From contig JAHBVV010000009.1 of assembly GCA_019637335.1 (NCBI GenBank), positions 144,278-208,277 of the forward strand: 64,000 bases of DNA, given 5' to 3'. Position numbers and translations under genes: made by a program. The notes under the pieces are model-generated. The model saw only the letters and a list, made by a program, of their open reading frames with translations, searched no databases and was not told where the DNA came from. Source of the DNA: Candidatus Hydrogenedentota bacterium. GTDB lineage: Bacteria > Hydrogenedentota > Hydrogenedentia > Hydrogenedentales > JAEUWI01. Positions 33,803 through 44,737 of this stretch are shown here, in pieces. Within the stretch, counting starts at the first letter, position 1; each line of letters opens with the position of its first letter.

Positions 33803-34858
33803 ATGATACGGCTACGGAAGCAAAAGGCTGAGGGCCGAAGACTTTCGCGCTGGGAGTTTGCCGTCGTGATGGCGCTTCTGGCCGTCTTGGTCCTTCTTTC
33901 AATCGGCCTGTTGCCACGACTGGCGCAGGAGCGACGGTACTGGTCGTGCCAGGCAAATCTTAAACAGATCGGCCAGGCATTGTCGATGTATACCAACGAA
34001 TCCAGGGGCGAAATGTTTCCCCTGCCGAAAGTGAAGGACTGCAACGGCGTCATCCAACCTTTGAACGGCGCCATGGATTTCGCTTTACTCTACCCTGACT
34101 ATTTGACCGACATGGACCTGTTCGTCTGCCCATCGTACGACTTTGGAAAAACTGCGGTGGAAGTGTGGGACGAAGGCGGAACCAGCAATCCGCGCTGGGA
34201 ACGCGTGGAAGGCTTCAGCGGCAACGGTGTGGTCGATCCTTGTGAAGTACTTGGTTCACCGTACTACTACTACGGGTTCGCGTTTTCCGATTTGATGTTC
34301 GGTCCTTGGGACCGACGCGAGGACGCCGATCCAGAGGACTACGTGCCCAATGAACATATGATTAAGGGTTGGGGGCGGTCCGTGCAGGTGACAGAGCAGT
34401 ATCATCCAAAAATTCACAACATGCGATTCCGATTGGCTACCGTTTCGTTGGCGGAGAAGCTGGCGTCGGGCAGGATCGATGCTTCGGCGCGTGGATGGGA
34501 TATGGAATATCCAAGCGGGAAGGCGCTTCGCCTCCCGATCGGGTCTTCCATTCCCATTCTTCGAGAAGGTGCAGAAAGATTCTATCAACGCGATATTGGA
34601 AACCCGGGCGAATCTCAGGTCGTTCGGGCAAAGATCGTGGTGCTCCACGAGGACGTCGCACACTCCAGGGCGCTCTTGCCGAATACGGTGCGCCAGGGCA
34701 ATGTCCTTTACATGGATGGACATGTAGAGAGCCTGAGCTTGTGGAAGGGTGCAGTGTTTCCCTACAACGAACCGGGGCGAATTCTCCGTGAGGCCGCTGC
34801 CGGGACGCTGGGGCTTCCTGAAGGTTACACCACCCCGACTTCTTCCGGTAGGGGGTGA
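33803..34858 (+). CDS. Prepilin-like protein with degenerate N-terminal signal
   Basis: A 351-residue protein. A basic start and RRLSRWEFAVVMALLAVLVL (residues 12-31) form a pilin-like hydrophobic helix; as in the protein at 7099, GFTLIE is not kept (here RWEFAV). CQANLKQIGQALSMYTNESR near 51-70 is the conserved segment after the helix, and GNVLYMDGHVESLSLW near 307 is the C-terminal motif of the DUF1559-like family. GGGAGA precedes the ATG at 33803. Its codon use is less biased to G/C than the neighbouring thiC gene. Function is unknown; a pseudopilin or surface protein is likely. Confidence 0.72.
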   Translation: MIRLRKQKAEGRRLSRWEFAVVMALLAVLVLLSIGLLPRLAQERRYWSCQANLKQIGQALSMYTNESRGEMFPLPKVKDCNGVIQPLNGAMDFALLYPDYLTDMDLFVCPSYDFGKTAVEVWDEGGTSNPRWERVEGFSGNGVVDPCEVLGSPYYYYGFAFSDLMFGPWDRREDADPEDYVPNEHMIKGWGRSVQVTEQYHPKIHNMRFRLATVSLAEKLASGRIDASARGWDMEYPSGKALRLPIGSSIPILREGAERFYQRDIGNPGESQVVRAKIVVLHEDVAHSRALLPNTVRQGNVLYMDGHVESLSLWKGAVFPYNEPGRILREAAAGTLGLPEGYTTPTSSGRG

Positions 34859-34994
34859 TGTTGGAAGATGCCGAGAGGTTTAGCGCGTGCTAAAGGTCGA
34901 TCGGGGGTTGTGGCGTCTCTTGGCCGATTCTGCTCTCTCGCCCTCACGCCCCAAGCCCGCAAACATTGACTATTCCCGCGCCCGGATGCCATGA

Positions 34995-37019
<2,025 letters not shown>

Positions 37020-37243
37020 GCGGGGCATAGTACAAGATCGCGGGGACCGGGTCCGGAGTTGCGACTTGATTTGCGCGCATCCGGCGCCACCGGTAGGCTT
37101 TTGGGCCAGTAAACACCGATATCGACCTTACCCCTGCTCCGAAATTTCAAAAGAAGCCACGGGCGCCACGTTCAAGCTCCGCGGCTCCGCCGCGAAGGCT
37201 TGAGCGTGCGAGACTCCAGTTGAAGGACAACAGTCAGGGGCAG

Positions 37244-37290
37244 CATTTCATCCTTAGCGGGTGATGCAACACGTCATCAGCGGCTGCTCC
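37244..37290. repeat. Dispersed repeat, partial copy C
   Basis: Only the right end of the element is present: ATTTCATCCTTAGCGGGTGA then GCAACACGTCATCAGCGGCTGCT-like sequence, matching the end of copies A and B. Confidence 0.6.
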
Positions 37291-37327
37291 GAAAATATCC
37301 GTCTCACCATACCCATCTCTGCCTCAT

Positions 37328-37460
37328 GCAAACCACGTTACAGCGCGTGTAAACATGGAAGCGTCAAAGGCTGGGAGCGCAGGCGTCCCCGCCTGCCAGG
37401 CGGCAAAGCCGCCGTAATTTTCATTCTCAGCGGGTGACGCAACGCGTCATGAGTAGTTGC
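37328..37460. repeat. Dispersed palindromic repeat, copy B
   Basis: The best-preserved partner of copy A (28804-28935), in the same orientation, including the palindrome and the block GCAACGCGTCATGA at its right end. Short copies C and D resemble the right end. Confidence 0.75.
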
Positions 37461-37709
37461 TCAACGCTCACCAGTTTTTCGCCAGCCCGCCACCGCAATC
37501 GCGGTAACCGCCATGCCGGCAAGCGCCGATACGGTCGCCACGGACCACGGGAACCCCTTTTCCTGCGGAACGGCCTTGGAAGTCGCCGCGGCAATCTCGA
37601 ATGCGAGCTTACCTTCCGGCCCACCGTGCGGCTCGGATACGAGCTCTTCCTGATAGTTCTCCGCATACCCCAGTGAATCATACCACGGCGGCAGGGAGTG
37701 TAATTGCAA
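37461..37709 (-). CDS. Small protein with C-terminal membrane helix
   Basis: An 82-residue reading frame starting at TTG 37709, 10 bases after the GNAT stop. Residues about 54-75 form one transmembrane helix (ATVSALAGMAVTAIAVAGW) followed by a basic end RKTGER. The N-terminal half is acidic and not recognisable. The TTG start has no clear ribosome site, so it may be translated by coupling, or may be the tail of a decayed gene. Confidence 0.4.
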   Translation of the reverse strand: MQLHSLPPWYDSLGYAENYQEELVSEPHGGPEGKLAFEIAAATSKAVPQEKGFPWSVATVSALAGMAVTAIAVAGWRKTGER

Positions 37710-37718
37710 CTTGATCCA

Positions 37719-38204
37719 TCAGTGATCGAGTTCCAACTTCATCACCAGCGGTGAAAATCCGGCGTCTTCGTAAAACGCCAGCGCGTCCGTGTTTTTCGAG
37801 TAGACACTCAACTGAATACGACCCAGCGCATGCTCGGAAGCCCAACCGCGCACAGCTTCAAGCAGTGCGCGGGCAATGCCCCGCCTGCGATAGGCCTCCG
37901 CGACTACCAGATTGTCGATCCTGGCTATCCGGGCGGGCTTAAACATGGGATAGGGCGGCGCTTCTTCTTCAGTCACATCCGCGAGCCCGCAGAGTTCTCC
38001 CCTGTGCGCCGCCACGAACACGGCCTTTAAGGGGTCACTGAGCTTGGCCTCAAACCGCTCTCGTGGCCGAGCGGGGCCATCGACCTCCTGGAATATGGAC
38101 GGGTATAGCTCCAGATGGTAGTTGTCCACGGTACGGTAAAGTGCACACGCCGCATCGTAGTCGTCGAACGTCGCGCGTCGTATCGTAATCTCCCGCAACG
38201 TCAT
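37719..38204 (-). CDS. GNAT-family N-acetyltransferase
   Basis: A 161-residue acetyl-CoA-dependent acetyltransferase. The acetyl-CoA loop is NLVVAEAYRRRGIARALLEA near residues 95-114, and the C-terminal beta-strand pattern ending ALAFYEDAGFSPLVMKLEL is typical. The acceptor substrate is not readable. I chose ATG at 38204; an upstream frame adds 20 residues without support. It may share a transcript with the small membrane protein just downstream. Confidence 0.9.
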   Translation of the reverse strand: MTLREITIRRATFDDYDAACALYRTVDNYHLELYPSIFQEVDGPARPRERFEAKLSDPLKAVFVAAHRGELCGLADVTEEEAPPYPMFKPARIARIDNLVVAEAYRRRGIARALLEAVRGWASEHALGRIQLSVYSKNTDALAFYEDAGFSPLVMKLELDH

Positions 38205-38355
38205 CCGTCTCTTTCCTCGAAGCCCCGATTGTCGAATGCCGCCAACTGCTCGCCAATGCGCCAATACTTTTTAAACGAACTATACAGCGTTGGAAAGCGT
38301 GCTGTCCGACATGCAGGCCAGAGGGGGGCCACGTAGCGCGCCAATTACTATCTCG

Positions 38356-38766
38356 CTACCGCGCACGCCGGTGTCGTACGTTGTGCTTGATCGCGGAGTA
38401 CGTCCACGCTTGCCTCACCCGCCGGTTGAAGTATCCGCACAACGCCAGAACCACACAGAACCCTGTGGTAACCAGGATGTAAACACCGCTTCCCTTGAAG
38501 TGAAGCGACAAATACATACAAACCACCGCGAAGATTGCAGAGGCATGAAACCGATAGGGCAACCACCACGAACGGTTGGGGAAATACCCAGCGCCTTTCA
38601 ACAGCTTGACGTTCTGTTCCGACGTGTTTACCACGTCCATTAGGAGTACGATGAATAGATAGGCGACAAGAACGTCATATCGACTCGAGAATTCCTGCGC
38701 AGCAACCTCCGGGAGCAAGTAGGCCACACTGGCCCCAACGGCGATATGCACTGGAATCCATTTCAT
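38356..38766 (-). CDS. Four-helix membrane protein of unknown function
   Basis: A 136-residue protein starting MKWIPVHIAVGASVAYLLPE, with four predicted transmembrane helices at about 4-22, 32-50, 72-90 and 96-115, ending in a basic tail. No known family motif. An ATG at 38784 would add six residues. It is upstream of and on the same strand as the GNAT gene with a gap of ~150 bases. Codon use is relatively AT-rich for this window, so it may be acquired. Confidence 0.5.
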   Translation of the reverse strand: MKWIPVHIAVGASVAYLLPEVAAQEFSSRYDVLVAYLFIVLLMDVVNTSEQNVKLLKGAGYFPNRSWWLPYRFHASAIFAVVCMYLSLHFKGSGVYILVTTGFCVVLALCGYFNRRVRQAWTYSAIKHNVRHRRAR

Positions 38767-39202
38767 CTCAGATACGCGCCCCACAGGTTGGTCCGCTGAA
38801 GGTTGGTGGGCTCCAAAGATTTGTGCAGTTACGATAGCACACGTCCGTCGGGTCAGCCAATCTAAAGATCACGTTAGCATCCAATCGGAAGCCCAGCGGG
38901 GGGCGTGCGCCGGACGTAGAAGCTTGTCGGTGAAGTGACTTCGCCGCCGGTTCCGGTTGCTCTGGTCCCGCACGCGCACATCCCTTCCGGTTAGTCTTCT
39001 CAGAATACGGGGTGGCGGCGAAGCCGGGTTCACCGCGCCGCCGGAATATACCCCCGGCCCCGCCGGACTATTCGCCAGGGCTGCGGCATCCCACTTGGAC
39101 TCCGCCTGCTTGCACCGTTTCCGGTGGCGGTGTAAGCTTACGCCATGCCGACGCCGCGCCCGGATTCACCGGCGCACGGACCTTCGGGAGAGGTGGATCG
39201 AA
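38767..39202. other. Intergenic region upstream of the O-acetylation operon
   Basis: About 430 bases without a supported gene. A promoter candidate for the following operon lies at 39110-39138: TTGCAC, 17 bases, TAAGCT. Confidence 0.55.
39110..39138 (+). promoter_or_regulatory. Putative promoter of the O-acetylation operon
   Basis: TTGCAC with a 17-base spacer and TAAGCT, 65 bases before the start codon at 39203. Confidence 0.4.
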
Positions 39203-40246
39203 ATGCGTTCCCGCTATTTCCAAGCGTGTACCAAGCTCGTGGTTCTGGTCCTGGCCTGCGCCGTTCCCGCGCTCGCCCACGCGGGCTCCCCGACCGCCGA
39301 GCTGGCGCGGGAAGTGGCGGACAAGGGCTGGATCATCTACAGCGCCCGGGCCGACAATGGCACGTGGGACCTCTTTCGCACGCGGCCGGACGGATCCATC
39401 ATCCGGCGCGTCACCCAGACCTTCGATTACGAGGAGGCGGCGCCGCGCTATTCGCCCGATGGCGCGCGCATTCTCTACCGGCGCTTCCCGAAAGGCTCCG
39501 TCATCGACCACGACAAATGGGGCTTCGGGGGCACGGTCGTCATCGCGAATGCGGACGGATCCGATCCCCGCGAATTCGGGGGGGAGGAGGAGTATCCCTG
39601 GGCGAACTGGATGCCCGACGGCGAACACATCTCCTGCCTCTATCGCGAAGGCATCCGGATTATCCACCTGGAATCCGGCGAGGTGGTGAAAGAGATGCCC
39701 CGCCAGGGGATCTTCCAGCAGCTTTTCCCGTCGCCGGATGGCCAGTGGTTCTGCGGCACGGGCAATGTCGGCCAGCAGGCGTGGAACATCGTGTGTATCA
39801 ACGCGAATACGGGCGAAGCCACGCCGGTTCACGTCTTCCAGAGCTGTACGCCGGACTGGTTCCCGGATTCGCAGCACGTCATCTATTCCTCCCGTCCACC
39901 GGATCAGAAAGCGCACGCCGGCTACGGCGCGACCCAGCTCTGGATGGCGCGCGCGGACGGATCGGAGCGCAAGCTCGTCTACGGCGACGACGCCTACCAC
40001 GTCTACGGCGGGCTGGTATCGCCGGACGGGGCCTATGTGCTCTTCACCAAATCGATCAAGGATGGCGGCGGCTCGGAAAAGGAGGGCGCGCCGATGTTCC
40101 TCATGCGCCTGGCCGACGCGCCCGCCGTGGGGGGGACGAGCGCGGAGTTGCGCCAGAAGCATCCCGACGTGAAGGATGCGCCGGTGGTTTCGCTTTTCCC
40201 GGCCTGGGAGCCGGACTGGACCTATGCGGAAGTGGCAGGTGAATGA
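39203..40246 (+). CDS. Secreted TolB-like/PD40 beta-propeller protein
   Basis: A 347-residue protein with a signal peptide (residues 9-27, ending ALAHAG). The rest is a TolB-like propeller with PD40 repeats: ARADNGTWDLFRTRPDGS near 50, APRYSPDGARILYRR near 83, ANWMPDGEHISCLY near 137, FPSPDGQWFCGTG near 177, TPDWFPDSQHVIYSS near 214 and LVSPDGAYVLFTKS near 271. Such domains bind proteins or peptidoglycan at the periplasmic side. GGAGAGGTGG precedes the ATG. Its stop overlaps the lipoprotein start, placing it first in a four-gene operon for polysaccharide O-acetylation. Confidence 0.82.
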   Translation: MRSRYFQACTKLVVLVLACAVPALAHAGSPTAELAREVADKGWIIYSARADNGTWDLFRTRPDGSIIRRVTQTFDYEEAAPRYSPDGARILYRRFPKGSVIDHDKWGFGGTVVIANADGSDPREFGGEEEYPWANWMPDGEHISCLYREGIRIIHLESGEVVKEMPRQGIFQQLFPSPDGQWFCGTGNVGQQAWNIVCINANTGEATPVHVFQSCTPDWFPDSQHVIYSSRPPDQKAHAGYGATQLWMARADGSERKLVYGDDAYHVYGGLVSPDGAYVLFTKSIKDGGGSEKEGAPMFLMRLADAPAVGGTSAELRQKHPDVKDAPVVSLFPAWEPDWTYAEVAGE

Positions 40247-40731
40247 TGCTTGAGCGATTGGGCCCGCGCGCGGGCGTCCTGGTGCTGGCGGCGGTGATTG
40301 GCCTGCTGGCGGGGTGTGGCGCCGCCGCGCCCGACGATGGGGCGAGCCCGGAGACGGCCAGCCAGGGCGCCTTGGAGGTCACCGCGAAACTCGTCGATAT
40401 CGCGGGCGAGTTCCCCTCGAACGACCTCTACGATTACGCCTACGTGATGCGCTACGAGATCGTCGAAACCCACCGCGGCGAGGCGTCCGGCGTCATTCTC
40501 GTGGGGCACTACAACCCGCTCAAGAAACGTGCGGAGGCCGCGGACCAGCGATCCGGCCCTATCGGGGGCAATGTCACGCGGTTCCGCGCGGGAGATCTGC
40601 ACCGGATGGCGCTGGACCTCCCCATCGACGCCTACTGCATGGCCGGGATCATCAACCCCTACGCCGAGGAAGGCGAATTCGCCGCCGCGCCGGTGTACTG
40701 GGCGCACTCGACCAACCGGGTCGTCCCGTAG
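40243..40731 (+). CDS. Lipoprotein in the O-acetylation operon
   Basis: A 162-residue protein with a lipoprotein signal: hydrophobic residues 10-22 then LLAGCGAA, giving lipidation at C25. The mature part is a beta-rich domain of about 130 residues that I do not recognise. The ATG overlaps the stop of the propeller gene, and the acyltransferase gene follows after 6 bases. An envelope accessory function in polymer modification is inferred from its place. Confidence 0.7.
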   Translation: MMLERLGPRAGVLVLAAVIGLLAGCGAAAPDDGASPETASQGALEVTAKLVDIAGEFPSNDLYDYAYVMRYEIVETHRGEASGVILVGHYNPLKKRAEAADQRSGPIGGNVTRFRAGDLHRMALDLPIDAYCMAGIINPYAEEGEFAAAPVYWAHSTNRVVP

Positions 40732-40737
40732 CGGGCC

Positions 40738-42135
40738 ATGGTCTTCACCTCCCACAGCTTTGTCTACTACTTCCTGCCGCTGGTGCTGCTGGGCTACTAT
40801 CTGTTGCCCGGGGGGCGCAATCTCTTCCTCCTTGCGGCCAGCTACGTGTTCTACGGCTGGTGGAACCCCTGGTTTGTCGGGCTAATGCTCATCGCCACGG
40901 CGATCAATCACGCCTGCGGCCTCGTCATTGCCCGCGAACCAGTCGCCTCGCCCCGGCGCAGGCGGGCGCTGATCGCCAGTGTCGTCGCCAGCCTGGGCCT
41001 CCTCGGTTTCTTCAAGTACTTCATGTTTGCGCAGGGCAATTTCAACGCCCTGCTCTCCGCCACCGGCGCGGACCCGCTGCCCGTGCTCCAGATCACGCTC
41101 CCCGTGGGCATCTCGTTCTACATTTTCCAGAGCCTCAGCTACACCATCGACGTGTACCGGGGCGACTCGCCGCCCGTGCGCTCCTTCACCGACTTCGCCT
41201 GCTTCGTGGCGCTCTTCCCGCAGCTGATCGCCGGCCCCATCGTCCGCTACAACACCATCGCCGGGCAACTTATACACCGCGAACACACGCTGGACCGTTT
41301 CGCATCGGGTTCCGCGCTGTTCATGCTCGGATTCGCCAAGAAAATCCTGCTGGCCAACCCGATGGGGTCCATGGCCGATGCCGTTTTTGCCGCCGAGGCC
41401 CCCGGCACGGCCCACGCCTGGCTCGGGGTCACAGCCTACGCCTTCCAGATCTACTTCGACTTCTCCGCCTACTCCGACATGGCCATTGGCCTCGGACGCC
41501 TCTTCGGCTTCGTGTTTCCGCGCAATTTCAACGCGCCCTACCGCTCGGAGAGCATCACGGAGTTCTGGCGGCGCTGGCACATCTCGCTGTCCACCTTTCT
41601 GCGCGACTACCTTTACATCCCCCTGGGCGGCAACCGGCGCGGCGAACGGCGGACCTACATCAACCTGGCCATTGTGATGCTTCTGGGCGGCCTGTGGCAC
41701 GGCGCGAGCTGGAATTTCGTGCTCTGGGGCGCCTTCCACGGCGGGCTGCTGGCCCTGGAGCGATGCATTGGCGGCGGCCTGTTCCAATGGGCCCCGCGCC
41801 CGGTCCGAATCGCGGGAACCTTCGTCCTCGTACTCTTCTCCTGGGTGCTGTTTCGCGCCGTGACCCTGCCGGAAGCCGGTGCGTTCCTGTCGGCCATGCT
41901 GTTCCCGCGCGCACCCGGGGGCGGCGCGGTCTTGCTTGACGCCGTGCTCTACACGCGCGAGAATGTTCTGATCCTGGCCCTGTGCGCGGTGCTCGCGCTG
42001 CAAGGGCGGCAGGCCCACGACTGGGTGGAGGGACTGACGCTGCCCCGCGCGCTCGTTGTACTGGGTTTGTTCGCGTTTGCGCTGGCGACGATGCACGTGC
42101 AGGCCTTTAACCCGTTTCTGTATTTTCAGTTCTGA
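40738..42135 (+). CDS. MBOAT-family O-acyltransferase (AlgI-like)
   Basis: A 465-residue inner-membrane acyltransferase with about 10-12 helices. It moves acyl (usually acetyl) groups across the membrane to extracellular polysaccharide, as AlgI does for alginate. The MBOAT core shows SITEFWRRWHISLSTFLRDY near residue 264 and GGLWHGASWNFVLWGAFHGG near 317, with the catalytic His at H321. VGISFYIFQSLSYTIDVYRG near 122 is typical of AlgI. The partner hydrolase-like protein is encoded next. Confidence 0.93.
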   Translation: MVFTSHSFVYYFLPLVLLGYYLLPGGRNLFLLAASYVFYGWWNPWFVGLMLIATAINHACGLVIAREPVASPRRRRALIASVVASLGLLGFFKYFMFAQGNFNALLSATGADPLPVLQITLPVGISFYIFQSLSYTIDVYRGDSPPVRSFTDFACFVALFPQLIAGPIVRYNTIAGQLIHREHTLDRFASGSALFMLGFAKKILLANPMGSMADAVFAAEAPGTAHAWLGVTAYAFQIYFDFSAYSDMAIGLGRLFGFVFPRNFNAPYRSESITEFWRRWHISLSTFLRDYLYIPLGGNRRGERRTYINLAIVMLLGGLWHGASWNFVLWGAFHGGLLALERCIGGGLFQWAPRPVRIAGTFVLVLFSWVLFRAVTLPEAGAFLSAMLFPRAPGGGAVLLDAVLYTRENVLILALCAVLALQGRQAHDWVEGLTLPRALVVLGLFAFALATMHVQAFNPFLYFQF

Positions 42136-42176
42136 GCGCGAGCCGGGCGATAACCGCGCGAGGAGGCGAATCGAAC

Positions 42177-43301
42177 ATGCAAACCACACGCACGGCACAA
42201 GGCGTTATCGTGGCGCTGTTTCTACTCGCCATCGCGATAGAGGGCCCGGTACAGGCCCTGCTCGACACGCGCGAGGAGGGCAGGCCGCAGGTACTCGACC
42301 TCTTTACACAAGCGCCGAGCCAGGATGCCCTGCGGGCCTTTGAGCGGACCCTCGAAGATCGCTCGTGGTCGGCGAACGCGGTTCGCGCGCCTTTCCAGCG
42401 CCTGCGCCACGCGCTGCTTGGCGACCTGGGGGCGAAGGTAGTGCCCGGTCGCGAGGGCTGGCTCTTCTACCGGCAGGGCGTCGACTACCTCGTGCAGTCG
42501 TGGCCCGGTGTGGGGGAGGGGATCCCCGACGATCCGCTCCCCGCCATCGTGGATTTCCGGGACCAACTGGCCGCGCGCGGGGTCGAACTCCTGATCGCCA
42601 TCGCGCCCGGCAAGGCCAGCATGTATCCGGAACAGCTCGGCGCGCGCCCGTCCGGTGCGCCGGTCTACGTCCATACGCGCGCGTTCCAGGAGCGGCTGGA
42701 GGCCGCCGGCATAGCGTTTGTGGACCTGCACGCCGCGCTTGATCCCGGCGAAGCGGCGCAAGCCCAGCTCTACCTCATGCGCGACACCCACTGGACCCCG
42801 GAAGGCGCGCGGCGCGCGGCGGAAGCCGTTGCGGATCGCATCCTCGCGGAAGGTTGGGCACCCCCGGGGGACGTTGCCTATGTCTATCGCGACCTGACCG
42901 TTGAGCGCGCGGGCGACCTCCTGCGTATGGCGGGTTCGCCGGGGATCGCCGCCGCCTACACCCCGGAGAGGGTTACGGCGCAACAAATCGTCGACCCGGC
43001 AACCGGCGCGTTGCTCGTCAGCGACACGGCTTCTCCCGTTCTCGTGCTGGGAGACAGTTTTCTCCGCATCTACGAGCACGACGAACCCGGATCGGCGGGA
43101 TTTCTTGCGCATTTCGCCCGCGCGCTGGGGCAATCGGTCGCGAGCATCGTCAGCGACGGCGGCGCGTCCACGCTGGTCCGTCAGGAACTCGCGCGGCGCC
43201 CCGAAGTGCTGCGGGGCAAGCGACTGGTCGTCTGGGAGTTCGTCGAACGCGATCTGCGCTTCGGAACCGACGGCTGGCGGCGGGTCTCCCTGCCGAATTA
43301 A
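42177..43301 (+). CDS. AlgJ/AlgX-like SGNH acetyltransferase
   Basis: A 374-residue protein with an N-terminal signal or anchor (residues 8-24). It belongs to the AlgX/AlgJ SGNH-hydrolase-like group (PF16822): PGREGWLFYRQGVDYLVQSW near 89, RDTHWTPEGARRAAEAV near 202 with the Asp-His pair, and VLGDSFLRIYEHDEPG near 289 with the nucleophile Ser. With the MBOAT protein it should acetylate an exopolysaccharide in the periplasm. AGGAGG precedes the ATG at 42177. No polymerase (alg8 or alg44) lies nearby, so the polymer is not identified. Confidence 0.9.
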   Translation: MQTTRTAQGVIVALFLLAIAIEGPVQALLDTREEGRPQVLDLFTQAPSQDALRAFERTLEDRSWSANAVRAPFQRLRHALLGDLGAKVVPGREGWLFYRQGVDYLVQSWPGVGEGIPDDPLPAIVDFRDQLAARGVELLIAIAPGKASMYPEQLGARPSGAPVYVHTRAFQERLEAAGIAFVDLHAALDPGEAAQAQLYLMRDTHWTPEGARRAAEAVADRILAEGWAPPGDVAYVYRDLTVERAGDLLRMAGSPGIAAAYTPERVTAQQIVDPATGALLVSDTASPVLVLGDSFLRIYEHDEPGSAGFLAHFARALGQSVASIVSDGGASTLVRQELARRPEVLRGKRLVVWEFVERDLRFGTDGWRRVSLPN

Positions 43302-43341
43302 GGGCGCGTGGCGGACAGGACGATGCGGTTTTCTCGCGTTC

Positions 43342-43671
43342 CTACTTCTTCTGAGACTTCTGCTGCTTCAGCTCGGTGTCCACCGCGCCCGGCATCGGCT
43401 CGGGCGCCTTGCCCGCTTTTTTCCGCGCTTTCTTCTCCTCTTTCGCCAGCGCTTTCAGCGATTCCGCCGCCAACAGATCAAAGTAAAGGCCCTTGGCCCC
43501 CTCCAGAACGACCCCAAGTTGGGCCGCGGAAGCGCCATTGCAGAGCGCGCCGGACCTCTCCACCTTGGCGAGGAGCGCTTCCCAATCCTCGTGCGCCCAT
43601 ACACCCTCGTGCTTAATCACGAATTCGCCCGCCAACTCCATCAGTTTGCGCATTGACTTCTTTGTTGCCAT
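43342..43671 (-). CDS. Small charged hypothetical protein
   Basis: A 109-residue protein. The N-terminal ~65 residues look folded and helical (LAGEFVIKHEGVWAHEDWEA, then VERSGALCNGASAAQLGVVL). The C-terminal 40 residues are a Lys/Glu-rich tail ending QQKSQKK that may be disordered or bind nucleic acid. No known family. It converges with the O-acetylation operon and is divergent from birA. Confidence 0.6.
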   Translation of the reverse strand: MATKKSMRKLMELAGEFVIKHEGVWAHEDWEALLAKVERSGALCNGASAAQLGVVLEGAKGLYFDLLAAESLKALAKEEKKARKKAGKAPEPMPGAVDTELKQQKSQKK

Positions 43672-43806
43672 GGTCTATCTCCGTGGGTCACCCGTACCGG
43701 TCACATAGCGGACCGAACATTTCCGTAATAACCATTCCCCGACAACTCGATCACAGGTCCCCTATCCTACCACGTGGCGCGCGCGGCGGAAAACAACCGT
43801 GCGGGT

Positions 43807-43815
43807 ATGGTAGGC
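43807..43815 (+). promoter_or_regulatory. Putative extended -10 element
   Basis: TGGTAGGCT, 37 bases before the birA start codon; weaker than the other members of this set. Confidence 0.3.
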
Positions 43816-43851
43816 TCTGACCGCATATGCACCGTTGCACAAGGATCGCCC

Positions 43852-44586
43852 ATGCCGCCATTTCGTTTTCTGCCCGTTGAATGGTGCGACGCCCTCCCCT
43901 CCACAAATACGGCCTTGATCGAGCGCGTCCGCCGCGACCTGAACACGCCCTCGGGCGTCGTGCTCGCCGCGCGCGCCCAGACCGCGGGCCGCGGCCGTCA
44001 GCAGCGCCGCTGGAACACCGCGCCCGGTCGCAACCTCACCTTTTCCTTCCTCTGGAATACCCCTGTCCCGCCAGACACCGCCCCCGCCCTGGCTCTCGCC
44101 ATCGCGACGGGCGTCGCGCGCATGCTGGAGGCGGAAGGCCTGGCGCCCACCATCAAATGGCCCAATGACGTGCAGGTCTCGGGCCGGAAAATCGCGGGTA
44201 TCCTCTGCGAATCGGCCGGCGGCGCGGCGCTCGTCGCCGGGATCGGACTCAACGTGAACATGGACGCTGCGGAGGCCGCCGAAATCGACCAGCCCGCCAC
44301 CTCGCTCGCGCTCGAGACGGGGCGTTCCTTTGTCCTGGAGCACGTCCTGACCTCGCTACTCCAACACCTGGGGCCCGCCATCGATGCCTGGGCGGCCCAT
44401 GGATTCCCGGGGTTCCGGGAGGGCTACCTCCGTTTCGCGCCCAACGCCGGCAGCGTCCTGCGGGTCCGGGATGGGGAGGCGTACGTGGAGGGCGTGCTCG
44501 CCGGGTTCAACGACCACGGCGCACTGCGCCTCCGCCTGCCCGGCGGCGAGATTCGCGAATGCTACTCGGGCGACGTACAAATGTGA
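43852..44586 (+). CDS. birA: Biotin--[acetyl-CoA-carboxylase] ligase
   Basis: A 244-residue monofunctional biotin protein ligase attaching biotin to the carboxyl-carrier protein. The biotinyl-AMP binding loop reads TAGRGRQQRRWNTAPGRN near residues 44-61. KWPNDVQVSGRKIAGILCES near 102-121 and GIGLNVNM near 130-137 complete the core. A small SH3-like C-terminal domain follows. The N-terminal HTH of bifunctional E. coli BirA is absent, so it cannot repress a biotin operon by that route. The ATG at 43852 follows AAGGA. Confidence 0.93.
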   Translation: MPPFRFLPVEWCDALPSTNTALIERVRRDLNTPSGVVLAARAQTAGRGRQQRRWNTAPGRNLTFSFLWNTPVPPDTAPALALAIATGVARMLEAEGLAPTIKWPNDVQVSGRKIAGILCESAGGAALVAGIGLNVNMDAAEAAEIDQPATSLALETGRSFVLEHVLTSLLQHLGPAIDAWAAHGFPGFREGYLRFAPNAGSVLRVRDGEAYVEGVLAGFNDHGALRLRLPGGEIRECYSGDVQM

Positions 44587-44603
44587 CGCCCGCGCCAGCG
44601 TTG

Positions 44604-44664
44604 CCGCCGCCGTCCATATTTCAATCGTAAGATTGCAAAGGGTGGCGCAACCCGTCATGAACGG
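44604..44664. repeat. Dispersed repeat, partial copy D
   Basis: GCCGCCGTCCATATTTCA, a short divergent part, then GGTGGCGCAACCCGTCATGA: the right half of copies A and B. It starts 18 bases after the birA stop. Confidence 0.6.
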
Positions 44665-44737
44665 CATCGCCACGCCCCTGCCCAGGCAGTATAGCCAATA
44701 TGTTGTGTCAAGCGCCCGAATTTTCGCCGGGCGGGCT

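Larger units (their letters stand above)
37020..37460. other. Intergenic region with dispersed repeats
   Basis: About 440 bases holding a partial repeat (copy C, 37244-37290) and a full repeat (copy B, 37328-37460). No coding sequence is supported. Confidence 0.6.
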
